Origin: Novosphingobium aureum
GTDB taxonomy: Bacteria; Pseudomonadota; Alphaproteobacteria; Sphingomonadales; Sphingomonadaceae
Length of the DNA stretch: 64,000 nucleotides
Direction: 5' to 3'
Assembly (NCBI RefSeq): GCF_015865035.1
Contig: NZ_JADZGI010000001.1
Coordinates: 496,001 to 560,000, forward strand
Shown here one piece after another: positions 44,721 through 52,093 of the stretch. The translations under genes were made by a program, and so were the position numbers. The notes under the pieces were generated by a model. That model saw only the letters and a program-made list of their open reading frames with translations. It was not told the DNA's origin and ran no database searches. The number at the start of each line of letters is the position of its first letter. The stretch's first letter is position 1.

Positions 44721-44769
44721 CCAAGGGTCAATGTAAGGCGATGCGCGGGCACGGCATATTGCACCAAAG
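44721..44769. promoter_or_regulatory. Two degenerate island motifs in the SoxYZ-like / CXXCW divergent region
   Basis: The minus strand at 44721-44732 reads ATTGACCCTTGG (one mismatch to ATTGNACNNTGG) right beside the SoxYZ-like start. The plus strand at 44758-44769 reads ATTGCACCAAAG followed by GG (two mismatches), 42 bases before the CXXCW gene. Both are weaker than the six perfect sites and may be chance, but they lie in the one divergent promoter of this pair. Confidence 0.35.
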
Positions 44770-44811
44770 GGCAAGGCGCGCCGTTCTCGCGACGTCATCC
44801 CGGGAGAAGCG

Positions 44812-45429
44812 ATGCGAACCAGAACAAGCCGTGCCGCCTGGGCCAGCGTCCGCGCCATGGTGGTCTCAATGCCGCTGACAGGTCTTGTGGCCTGCACCTC
44901 GATGCATGCCGCACCGACGCCCGAGGTTGCGGGCCTGTTCGACGTGCAAGGTTATCGCACGGGGCGTTACCGTGCGCCTGTCGACCGTGCCCCGGCTCCT
45001 GCAAGGCGCATCGCGCTCGGCGATGCGGCGCGGCTCGTGCCGGGACGCGATGCGCTGTTCGTCGACGTCCTGCCGGTCTCCGCAGGTTGGCGCGATCCCG
45101 ATACCGGCAGATGGCATCTCTCCGAGGCCCACGAGACGATCGCGGGCGCGCTGTGGCATCCCGAGGCCGGGCGCGCGCCGGTCGAGGGAGCCGTGTGGCA
45201 AGCGCTCCTCGCCAGCGTCGACACCGCGCGCGCGCAGCGTCCCGCTCTCCCGGTCGTGCTGTTCTGCCGCACCGACTGCTGGATGGGCTGGAACGCCGCC
45301 CGCCGCCTCGCGCGTGAGCGAGGGGCGAGCGTCTACTGGCTTTCCGAAGGCATCGAAGGTTGGCACGCGCACGGGCTGCGCCTCGCGCCAGCGACGCCGG
45401 TCCCGGTCATTATCCCCCAGAGCAACTGA
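44812..45429 (+). CDS. PQQ-dependent catabolism-associated CXXCW motif protein (rhodanese-like)
   Basis: 205 residues; ATG 44812 follows GGGAGAAGCG. A lipoprotein signal ends in LVAC at C28. The C-terminal half is a rhodanese-like fold with the signature FCRTDCWMGWNAARRL: C152, C156 and W157. There are three residues between the cysteines, as in other members of this family despite its name. Members accompany PQQ dehydrogenases; with the SoxYZ-like carrier and metallohydrolase they form a periplasmic cysteine relay whose purpose is unknown. It is divergent from the SoxYZ-like gene. EthD follows after 15 bases. Confidence 0.86.
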   Translation: MRTRTSRAAWASVRAMVVSMPLTGLVACTSMHAAPTPEVAGLFDVQGYRTGRYRAPVDRAPAPARRIALGDAARLVPGRDALFVDVLPVSAGWRDPDTGRWHLSEAHETIAGALWHPEAGRAPVEGAVWQALLASVDTARAQRPALPVVLFCRTDCWMGWNAARRLARERGASVYWLSEGIEGWHAHGLRLAPATPVPVIIPQSN

Positions 45430-45444
45430 AAGGACCTCAAGATC

Positions 45445-45738
45445 GTGCCCAGCCTCATCGTTTCCTATCCTGCGCGCGCAGGTGCACGCTTCGACCGCGA
45501 CTATTACGCCGGTGCCCATGCCGATCTCGTGCGCAGCATATGGGAGCCGCACGGGCTGAGCGGGGCGGAGATATTCTTCCCGGTCGAGGGCGAGCAGCCC
45601 TTCGCGGCGATGGTCGTGCTGCGCTTTCCCGACCAGGCCGCGATCGATGCCGCGCTCGGGGATGCGGGCACGCCCCGGGTTCTCGCAGATGTAGCCAATT
45701 TCACCGAAATCGAGCCGGTGATCTTTCGCACGCAGTGA
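45445..45738 (+). CDS. EthD family protein
   Basis: 97 residues from GTG 45445, 11 bases after AAAGGA. The ferredoxin-like EthD fold is shown by the opening SLIVSYPARAGARFDRDYY and the ADLVRSIWEPHGLSGAEIFF and FPDQAAIDAALGDAG segments. EthD proteins support ether-degrading P450 systems or act as small dimeric alpha-beta barrel enzymes or carriers; the role here is unknown. It is probably co-transcribed with the CXXCW gene and is followed by a terminator hairpin that is aimed at the opposite strand. Confidence 0.82.
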   Translation: MPSLIVSYPARAGARFDRDYYAGAHADLVRSIWEPHGLSGAEIFFPVEGEQPFAAMVVLRFPDQAAIDAALGDAGTPRVLADVANFTEIEPVIFRTQ

Positions 45739-45785
45739 CTTCGTACACGGCACGGTCTTGTCCCGAGCAGCGAAGTACCGGGCAG

Positions 45786-45822
45786 GAAAAAGGCCCGTCC
45801 GGCGCAGGTGCCGGGCGGGCCT
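45786..45822 (-). terminator. Terminator of the tethered cytochrome c gene
   Basis: A 13-bp stem (AGGCCCGTCCGGC at 45791-45803 with 45810-45822, one G-T pair) is followed on the minus strand by TTTTTCC. It sits 33 bases after the cytochrome stop. Confidence 0.8.
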
Positions 45823-45855
45823 CTCGGCGTGTGGCAGCGGGCCGCGCGTGGAGCG

Positions 45856-46485
45856 TCAGCGCTGCTGCTTGAGGTACTCGATGATTTCCTTGCGCTTCGC
45901 CGCGTCCTTGAGGCCGGGGAAGCTCATCCGGTTGCCCGGCACCAGCGCGCGCGGGTTCTCGAGCCACTTGTCGAGGGTCGCCTCGTCCATGGTCAGCCCC
46001 GAATTCTTGAGAGCATCCGAGAAGGCAAAGCTGCCCTGGCCCATCGGGTGACCGAAGGTGCCGTAGAGATTGGGTCCCAGCTTGTCGCCTGCACCCTTGG
46101 TCGCGTTGTGGCACACCGCGCAGCGCGCGAAGGACTTGGGGGGCTCGGCTGCGGCGACCGGGACCTGCGCGGGGGCAGGCGCGGCTGCCTTGGTCGGGCT
46201 CGGGCTTGGCTTGGGCTCCGGCTTGGGCTCGGGCTGCGTTGTGGCCGAAGCACTCGGCGTTGCGGAAGGCTCGGGGCTCGCCTCGGGAGCCGCTTCGCTC
46301 GCGACCGGCTCGCTGGCAGCTTCGCTTGCGACAGCAGGCTCGCTGGCCAAGGCGGCGGCGGTCTCGGTGGCGACGGCCTCCGGCGTATCGGGCTCGCCCG
46401 AACATGCGGCGAGGCCGAGCAGCGCCGGGCCGAGGATTGCAAATGTAGCGAAGGTGGCGACACCCGTCGCCCGCTGGCTGCGCAT
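45856..46485 (-). CDS. Lipid-anchored cytochrome c with long disordered tether
   Basis: 209 residues from ATG 46485, preceded by GGGAG. The signal ends in LAAC (C28), so the protein is probably a lipoprotein. Residues 30-115 are a low-complexity tether rich in Ala, Glu, Ser, Pro and Lys (for example QPEPKPEPKPSPSPTK). The folded end is a class I cytochrome c with CAVCH at 122-126 and a likely Met ligand in GNRMSFPGL. The tether would let the heme domain reach partners in the periplasm, perhaps taking electrons from the PQQ dehydrogenase system. A perfect regulatory motif lies 61 bases upstream. Confidence 0.87.
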   Translation of the reverse strand: MRSQRATGVATFATFAILGPALLGLAACSGEPDTPEAVATETAAALASEPAVASEAASEPVASEAAPEASPEPSATPSASATTQPEPKPEPKPSPSPTKAAAPAPAQVPVAAAEPPKSFARCAVCHNATKGAGDKLGPNLYGTFGHPMGQGSFAFSDALKNSGLTMDEATLDKWLENPRALVPGNRMSFPGLKDAAKRKEIIEYLKQQR

Positions 46486-46850
46486 CGAAAAGGTCTCCCG
46501 TTCGTTTTTCGAGGGCCCGTCTCGCACGAAGGGGTGGGCCGCGATATTGAACTTTGGTCCTTCGCGCCGGGCGCAAGTGCCTCGCGGTGCATGGGCGTGG
46601 CGATCCGAGATTCGCGCGGCGGCTGTCCTGCGCATTGGCGTGCGGCTATTTCCCGTTGCGACGAAGGCGTCGGCTTCCAACTTTTCAGATGGCAGAAAAT
46701 CCCAGATTCTTCAGGGTTTTAGGCCGCTTTGGGATGAGGGGGCGAAGAAAGATTCAAAATAATCGACACGTCGCGCTTGCAGGGTCAAAATTCCTTTGCT
46801 AGGGGCGCGCTCCTGCCCGGGGACGCTTCTAAGAAAGCTCCCCTGATTTA
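46486..46850. other. Gap between the cytochrome c gene and tRNA-Leu
   Basis: The 365 bases contain no convincing gene. The cytochrome promoter region with the island motif is at the left end. A possible tRNA promoter is at 46777-46803: TTGCAG, a 15-base spacer, then GCTAGG. These boxes suit sphingomonad tRNA promoters, but only by eye. Confidence 0.5.
46546..46557 (+). promoter_or_regulatory. ATTGNACNNTGG motif upstream of the tethered cytochrome c
   Basis: The plus strand reads ATTGAACTTTGG, a perfect match, followed by TCCTTCG. The cytochrome gene on the minus strand starts 61 bases away, a normal promoter distance. Confidence 0.55.
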
Positions 46851-46937
46851 GCGGTCGTGGCGGAATTGGTAGACGCGCAACGTTGAGGTCGTTGTGGGCG
46901 AAAGCCCGTGGAAGTTCGAGTCTTCTCGACCGCACCA
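46851..46937 (+). tRNA. tRNA-Leu (GAG anticodon)
   Basis: An 87-base tRNA with CCA encoded. The acceptor stem is GCGGTCG (46851-46857) with CGACCGC (46927-46933), followed by ACCA. The anticodon stem CAACG/CGTTG surrounds TTGAGGT, with GAG at 46885-46887. There is a long variable arm (TGGGCGAAAGCCCG), as expected of a class II tRNA, and a T-loop GTTCGAGTC. It reads CUC and CUU leucine codons. It stands alone. Confidence 0.96.
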
Positions 46938-47166
46938 GGCAGATTTTCTGAAAACGGAATGAACATTGCCTTCGGGCACCCCCGCTCCCGGGCGCAGTCT
47001 CGCGCGAGCCGTGCGGCGGCTTGTCCCGGTACTTGGCGAGAGGCATTGCGTCCTACGCGTCGATGCGTAACAAAGTGCCTTGTTCTCCGACCTTCGATGC
47101 AGATCATCCGTTGCGGGGACACGACATGCCGCCCTCGGAGGCGGCGCGATCGACTGGAGCAGGGCC

Positions 47167-48609
47167 ATGCACTGGAAGCCACGCACGCGGTTCGCTCCGT
47201 TCCTGATGTTCCTCGCGCTCGTTGCGCAGCCCGCAGCGGCGCAGCTCGAGGCCGCGCTCGGTTCTCAGGCCGACAGTGCGAGCACGGCGACGGATGCCGA
47301 GCAGGCAGGTGCCGACCAGGTCATCTCAGACCGGCAGGACGCCGGCGCCGACGAGCGCATGGCGATGCGCATCCGCGGCATCTTTTCCGAATTGCCTGCA
47401 TTCAACGACGTGAAGGTCACCGTAAGACAGGGCGTGGTCACGCTCACGGGGACCGTGCCCGAAAATTCCGACATCGCGCGGGCCGAGGCCATCGCCGGGC
47501 GAGTCTCCGGCGTGGTCACGGTCGACAGCGCCTTGCAACGCGACCTGTCCATCGCCGCGGGTGCGGACACGCTTGGCTCGCTGCAAGAGCAATTCCGGCA
47601 ATTCGCGCTGATCCTGCCTCTCGTTGGCATCGCACTTGCGGTCGCCTTTGGCATCGGCCTGCTCGGCTATGCGCTGGCCGGGCTGACCGCTGTCTGGCAC
47701 CGCATCGCGCCAAACAGCTTTCTTGCCGAACTGATTGCCAGCGCAATCCGCTTTGCCTTCGTCGTGGCGGGACTGATTGTCGCCCTGAACCTGGTCGGTG
47801 CCGAGACCTTGCTGGGCGCGGTGCTGGGCGGTGCCGGACTGGTGGGTCTGGCCCTGGGCTTCGCCTTGCGCGATACGATCGAGAACTACGTCGCCTCGCT
47901 GATGCTCAGCGTGCGCCAGCCCTTCCTGCCGAACGATCATGTCGTGATCGACAGCTACGAAGGCCGGGTCATCCGCCTGACCAGTCGCGCCACGATCCTG
48001 ATGACGCTTGACGGCAATCACCTGCGCATACCCAATTCGCAGGTCTTCAAGGCGGTGATCCTTAATTACACCCGCAATCCGCAGCGGCGTTTCCAGTTCG
48101 ACCTTGGCGTCGATGCCGATGACGATGCACTGGCGGCGCGTCGTCTCGGCCGCGAGACGCTGGCCGGTCTCGCTTTCGTTCTCGACGACCCCGGTCCCGA
48201 TGCGCGGATACTGGAAGTCGGCGATTCCAACGTGGTGATCCGGTTTCTGGGCTGGATCGACCAGGAGCAGAGCGACTGGTTCAAGGCGCAGAGCCTGGCG
48301 ATCATCGCCGTCAAGACCGCGCTCGAGGACGCCGGTTTCGGCCTTCCCGAGCCGATCTACCGCCTGCGCTTTGATCCGCGTTCGGCTGCGCTGCCCTATC
48401 CCGGCGCTGCGCAGACCTCGGAAGCATCTTCGCCGGACGAGGCGGGGGAGGCAAGGTTGCGTGGAGAGAAAGGGGCGCCGGCGCGGGTGGCGCCCGGAGC
48501 CGAAGACGTGCGGCCAGCGGACGGAATACGCGACATGGTCGAGGCCGAGCGCGCGGCCTCCGGTTCAGGCAAGGCGGACCTGCTCGACGAGGGCCGCCCC
48601 GTCGAATGA
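47167..48609 (+). CDS. MscS-type mechanosensitive channel with N-terminal BON domain
   Basis: 480 residues from ATG 47167, with a signal peptide (RFAPFLMFLALVAQPAAA). A BON domain, which binds membranes or glycans, covers about residues 60-125 (VKVTVRQGVVTLTGTVPE). Three hydrophobic helices follow, then the MscS pore and cytoplasmic region (GAVLGGAGLVGLALGFALRD; PFLPNDHVVIDSYEGRVI; RIPNSQVFKAVILNYTRNP). It would release solutes when osmotic pressure falls. The C-terminal 90 residues are charged and disordered. The tRNA ends 229 bases upstream; no clear gene lies between. Confidence 0.9.
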   Translation: MHWKPRTRFAPFLMFLALVAQPAAAQLEAALGSQADSASTATDAEQAGADQVISDRQDAGADERMAMRIRGIFSELPAFNDVKVTVRQGVVTLTGTVPENSDIARAEAIAGRVSGVVTVDSALQRDLSIAAGADTLGSLQEQFRQFALILPLVGIALAVAFGIGLLGYALAGLTAVWHRIAPNSFLAELIASAIRFAFVVAGLIVALNLVGAETLLGAVLGGAGLVGLALGFALRDTIENYVASLMLSVRQPFLPNDHVVIDSYEGRVIRLTSRATILMTLDGNHLRIPNSQVFKAVILNYTRNPQRRFQFDLGVDADDDALAARRLGRETLAGLAFVLDDPGPDARILEVGDSNVVIRFLGWIDQEQSDWFKAQSLAIIAVKTALEDAGFGLPEPIYRLRFDPRSAALPYPGAAQTSEASSPDEAGEARLRGEKGAPARVAPGAEDVRPADGIRDMVEAERAASGSGKADLLDEGRPVE

Positions 48610-48615
48610 GGCCTG

Positions 48616-49251
48616 TCAGGTGCTCGCGCCTTGCAGCCCGGTGGCCAGAGTGCCTGCCATGGAGCTGACATAGTCCGCCAGACTGCCTGCTTTCCCCTGG
48701 CGATGCTCGAACAGGCCGGCCGAGGCGTTGAGCGTGGTGACCGCGGCTTCGGCAAAGGCGAGGGTGTCGCGAAGCTGGCTCTCGGGCGTGTCCGGCAGGC
48801 TCGCCTGCAGCGCCTCCATCATGCGCTCGGCAATGAAGTCGAGTTTGCCCAGGCTGCTGCTCACGATCTGCAGCTCGTAGGACACCGCGCACTTGGACAG
48901 CAGGTCCCAGTAGGTGTGCAGGCCGCTCTTCGCGTCGGGAAGGTCGATCAGAAAGAACTCAAGATAGAATTCCAGTAGCTCCCGGACCGGGACGATGGCC
49001 TGCGCGTCGGTGACGGGAAAATGGTGTTCGAAGGTTTCGCGTACTTGCGGGATGCGGCGTTCGACCGTCTCGCGGAACAGGTCTTCCTTCGAAGCGAAAT
49101 AGTAGCCCATCAGGCCCGCGCCGAGCCCGGCCCGCTTGAAGATGTCGCGCACGCTCGCGCCGTGAAAGCCGCGTGTCGCGAACAACTGCTCGGCCGCATC
49201 GAGAATGCGGTCACGGGTCGCAGTGGGTTCTGGTCTGGCCACGAGTTCCAT
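48616..49251 (-). CDS. TetR-family regulator of the Rieske oxygenase cluster
   Basis: 211 residues from ATG 49251. The N-terminal helix-turn-helix (TRDRILDAAEQLFATRGFHG; AGLGAGLMGYYFASKEDLFR) is the TetR type, and the C-terminal helices are a typical ligand-binding domain. It faces away from the catabolic cluster, and the 177-base region between the two starts holds two palindromes spaced 24-25 bases apart (separate entries). It is therefore probably a repressor of itself and of the cluster, released by the substrate or a product. Its inducer is unknown. Confidence 0.88.
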   Translation of the reverse strand: MELVARPEPTATRDRILDAAEQLFATRGFHGASVRDIFKRAGLGAGLMGYYFASKEDLFRETVERRIPQVRETFEHHFPVTDAQAIVPVRELLEFYLEFFLIDLPDAKSGLHTYWDLLSKCAVSYELQIVSSSLGKLDFIAERMMEALQASLPDTPESQLRDTLAFAEAAVTTLNASAGLFEHRQGKAGSLADYVSSMAGTLATGLQGAST

Positions 49252-49316
49252 CCGTTTGACGATGCCTGGTGCCTGTGCGCGATGCCGGCGAGCAATGCAA
49301 GGGCACCTCCGACGCG

Positions 49317-49336
49317 TTTGCACGACTGTACAAATT
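49317..49336. promoter_or_regulatory. Probable TetR operator, copy 1
   Basis: The sequence TTTGCACGACTGTACAAATT is an imperfect inverted repeat with outer halves TTTG and CAAA. It matches the second copy in most positions and lies centred 24-25 bases before it. Confidence 0.55.
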
Positions 49337-49341
49337 GCTAG

Positions 49342-49360
49342 TTTGTACGGTCGTACAAAT
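49342..49360. promoter_or_regulatory. Probable TetR operator, copy 2
   Basis: The sequence TTTGTACGGTCGTACAAAT contains a perfect inverted repeat, TTTGTACG and CGTACAAA around GT. It lies in the TetR/VOC divergent promoter, as expected of a TetR-family operator. Confidence 0.7.
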
Positions 49361-49428
49361 CAATAGTCTCGGACTCATCAAGGGATCGCGTGAGACGAGT
49401 CCCCGACATGGTGAGAGGAGAGGCTGAG

Positions 49429-50034
49429 ATGCGCGACAGACGCATTTTCCAGGAGGCCTATTTCGTGAACGACGTCGAGGCGTCGGCACGTCGCTGGGCC
49501 GATGAGCTCGGAGCAGGACCATTCTTCCTGGTCCGCGAGCAGGGTACCGATTTCTTTTCCTACAGAGGCACGCCGACAGAAGCGCGCGTGTCCTATGCCT
49601 TCGGTTATCTGGGTGACATGATGATCCAGCTGATCGAGCAGCACGACGACCTTGCCTCGATCTACCGCGACATGTTCGCGCCCGGAGAGGAAGGCTTCCA
49701 TCACATCGGCTACCTCGTGTCCGACTTTGCCGCGGAGCGCGAACGGCTGCTCGGACTGGGCTATGAGCTCGCGACCGAGCTGGCCGTCGACGGCGTCAAT
49801 GCCGCCTACTTCGACACCCGCTCGCTCAATGGCGTGTTCACCGAGATCCACGGCGATCCGCCGCACATGCTCGGCCTGTTCGAGGTCTGGCGTCGGCTTC
49901 ACCAGTTGCGCCGCGAGGAGCTGCCGCCGGTGATGAACATCGCCGACATGCCGCTCTACCAGATGGCCGAGCCGGTGCCGCTGCGCAGCGGCGAGACGGC
50001 GGTCGAGGCCAGCCGCAGCTACAGCATCTTCTAG
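49429..50034 (+). CDS. VOC-family (glyoxalase-fold) protein
   Basis: 201 residues from ATG 49429 after GAGAGGAGAGGCTGAG. The VOC fold is suggested by FQEAYFVNDVEASARRWAD, the histidine pair in GFHHIGYLVSDF and the acid in TRSLNGVFTEIHGD, which together would hold a metal ion. The family catalyses isomerisations, epimerisations and ring cleavages. It is the first gene of the TetR-controlled cluster. Which step it carries is unknown. Confidence 0.82.
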   Translation: MRDRRIFQEAYFVNDVEASARRWADELGAGPFFLVREQGTDFFSYRGTPTEARVSYAFGYLGDMMIQLIEQHDDLASIYRDMFAPGEEGFHHIGYLVSDFAAERERLLGLGYELATELAVDGVNAAYFDTRSLNGVFTEIHGDPPHMLGLFEVWRRLHQLRREELPPVMNIADMPLYQMAEPVPLRSGETAVEASRSYSIF

Positions 50035-50127
50035 CCAGGTCCTGTCCCGCCGGCACCCGGGCTGGTCCCGGGGTCGGCGATAACGCGCGCGGCCGGTCCC
50101 GGACCGGCGCGACGAGGAGAACTCGCA

Positions 50128-51471
50128 ATGACGCAAGTCACGCTCCCGCCCCTCGCCATGAACGGCAAGGATCCATCCAACCTGCGCGGCGACACCATCG
50201 GTGCCGAGCGCTACTTCGACAAGGATTTCGCACAGCGCGAATGGGACCACATGTGGACCCGCGTGTGGCACATCGCCGGGCGCGAGAACCAGCTCGAGGA
50301 AGCGGGCGATTTCGTCGTGCACGACTTCATGCACGAATCCGTTATCGTCGTGCGCCAGGAAGACGGTTCGCTAAAGGGCTTCTACAATAGCTGCGCGCAC
50401 CGCGGCATCCGCCTCGCCTCGGGGGCGTCCTCGGTGCCGAGCTTTACCTGCCCCTATCATGGCTGGGTCTGGAACATCGACGGTTCGCTCGACGATGCAC
50501 CCGACGCGTTCAACTTCCCCAAGGGCAATCCTTGCGGCAAGATCAAGCTCAAGACCGTGCGGGTCGACACCTGGGGCGGCTTCGTGTGGTACACGATGAG
50601 CGAGGACGCGCCTGCGCTGCTCGACTTCCTCGATCCTCTTCCCAAGCTCATGCAGGGTTACCCGCTCGAGACGCTGGTGCGGGTGTGCCAGCTGCGCATC
50701 GACCTTCGCACCAACTGGAAATTCGCACCCGACAACTTCTCCGAGTCCTACCACGTCCAGACCGCGCACCCACAGATCCCCGAATTCATCGACCAGGATG
50801 TCGATGTTTCGCGGCTGGAGATGTATCCCAATGGACACGGACGCACGATCCAGCCGTTCCGTCCCTCGCTCACCAGGCGCAAGCCCGGCGATGCCACGCC
50901 GATGTTCGATGCCCTGCTCGAGCAATGGGACATCGATCCCGAAAGCTATCCCGATTTCGAGAGCAAGGTGAAGCAGGGCTGGCTCGATCTCAAGGCGGCC
51001 AAGCACCGGCTCGGGCCCGAGCGCGGCTTTGCGCACTATGCCGGAATGAGCGACGAGCAGATCACCGACAGCATCCACACTACGATCTTCCCGAACATCT
51101 CGATCACCTTCAACCCGGACTCGATCTTCCTGATGCGCACCGAACCGCATCCCACCGATCCGGAATCGTGCTCGTTCGATTTCTGGGCCATGGAATTTCC
51201 GGTCGAGGGCGCTGAATTCGCCCAGACCGCGATGGTCGGAAACGAGCGTCTGCCTCTGGCTGAAGCCGAGCTCGACTACCGCCAGTTCGACGGAGGCAAG
51301 GGCATCGCCGAGCTGGATGGCGGGGTGATCATGCAGGATCTCATGCTGGCCGAGGACGTGCAGCGCGGAATGCGCTCGCGCGGTTTCGCCGAACCCTATT
51401 TCGCCAATTCGGAGACGCGGGTGCGCTACTTCCACGAAGTGCTCAACGATTATCTCGAGGGGCGCCGCTGA
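50128..51471 (+). CDS. Rieske oxygenase large (alpha) subunit
   Basis: 447 residues. The Rieske iron-sulfur ligands are C89 and H91 (SCAHRG) and C108 and H111 (CPYHGW). The mononuclear iron site is E206/H209/H214 region in PDNFSESYHVQTAHP, with a distal carboxylate probably later. It inserts oxygen into an aromatic or related ring. The gene for a ferredoxin, reductase or classical beta subunit is not adjacent, so electrons must come from elsewhere. The NTF2-like protein that follows might be a divergent beta subunit. The substrate is unknown. ATG 50128 follows GAGGAGAACTCGCA. Confidence 0.9.
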   Translation: MTQVTLPPLAMNGKDPSNLRGDTIGAERYFDKDFAQREWDHMWTRVWHIAGRENQLEEAGDFVVHDFMHESVIVVRQEDGSLKGFYNSCAHRGIRLASGASSVPSFTCPYHGWVWNIDGSLDDAPDAFNFPKGNPCGKIKLKTVRVDTWGGFVWYTMSEDAPALLDFLDPLPKLMQGYPLETLVRVCQLRIDLRTNWKFAPDNFSESYHVQTAHPQIPEFIDQDVDVSRLEMYPNGHGRTIQPFRPSLTRRKPGDATPMFDALLEQWDIDPESYPDFESKVKQGWLDLKAAKHRLGPERGFAHYAGMSDEQITDSIHTTIFPNISITFNPDSIFLMRTEPHPTDPESCSFDFWAMEFPVEGAEFAQTAMVGNERLPLAEAELDYRQFDGGKGIAELDGGVIMQDLMLAEDVQRGMRSRGFAEPYFANSETRVRYFHEVLNDYLEGRR

Positions 51472-51545
51472 GCCCCTCAGCTCCCCCCGCCTGACTAAGA
51501 CACAGATTGCGCGCGCGACGCCGCGCACCAGAAGGAGCCAGGAAC

Positions 51546-51998
51546 ATGGCATTCACAGGACCTGTCGAAGACCGCCTCGCCATCCGCGAACTGATGGACA
51601 CTTATGCCGACGCGATCTGCCGCGTCGATGCCGTCGACTATGCTGCCTGCTGGGCAGACGAGGACGCGATCTGGTCGATCCCGTGGTATCCGGACATCGG
51701 CACGATCCACGGCAAGGACGCCATCATGGCGACCTGGAACGAGGCGATGAAGACCTTCGCCGGCGACAACTTCGTGATGCGTCCCAGCTCGATCGTGATC
51801 GAGGGCGACAGAGCGCAGGTCACCGCGCGCACGTCCGAGGTCTACGACATCGGTGACACCGTGTTCCGCGACCGCGGCTACTACGAGGACGTGTGCGTCA
51901 AGGTTGCCGGGCGCTGGTACTTCAAGGAGCGCACGTTCCATCTCAAGCACCGCGAAACCTCGCAGGCAAAGCCAGAGGATCGTGAATTCACGTCCTGA
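51546..51998 (+). CDS. NTF2-like (SnoaL-fold) protein of the oxygenase cluster
   Basis: 150 residues from ATG 51546, which follows AAGGAG. The opening EDRLAIRELMDTYADAICRV and the pattern WYPDIGTIHGKDAIMATWN with VKVAGRWYFKERTF are typical of SnoaL-like NTF2 folds, the fold also used by ring-hydroxylating oxygenase beta subunits. It sits directly after the alpha subunit gene, so it may be a small subunit or a separate isomerase or dehydratase on the same pathway. Sequence does not decide. Confidence 0.8.
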   Translation: MAFTGPVEDRLAIRELMDTYADAICRVDAVDYAACWADEDAIWSIPWYPDIGTIHGKDAIMATWNEAMKTFAGDNFVMRPSSIVIEGDRAQVTARTSEVYDIGDTVFRDRGYYEDVCVKVAGRWYFKERTFHLKHRETSQAKPEDREFTS

Positions 51999-52093
51999 CC
52001 GGCGTCCCGTCCCAGCATCGAATAACGAGCGGGGCATCAAAAACACCAAAAACAACAAGATGGCCACACAGGCCAACTAGGGAGAAGAAACCG

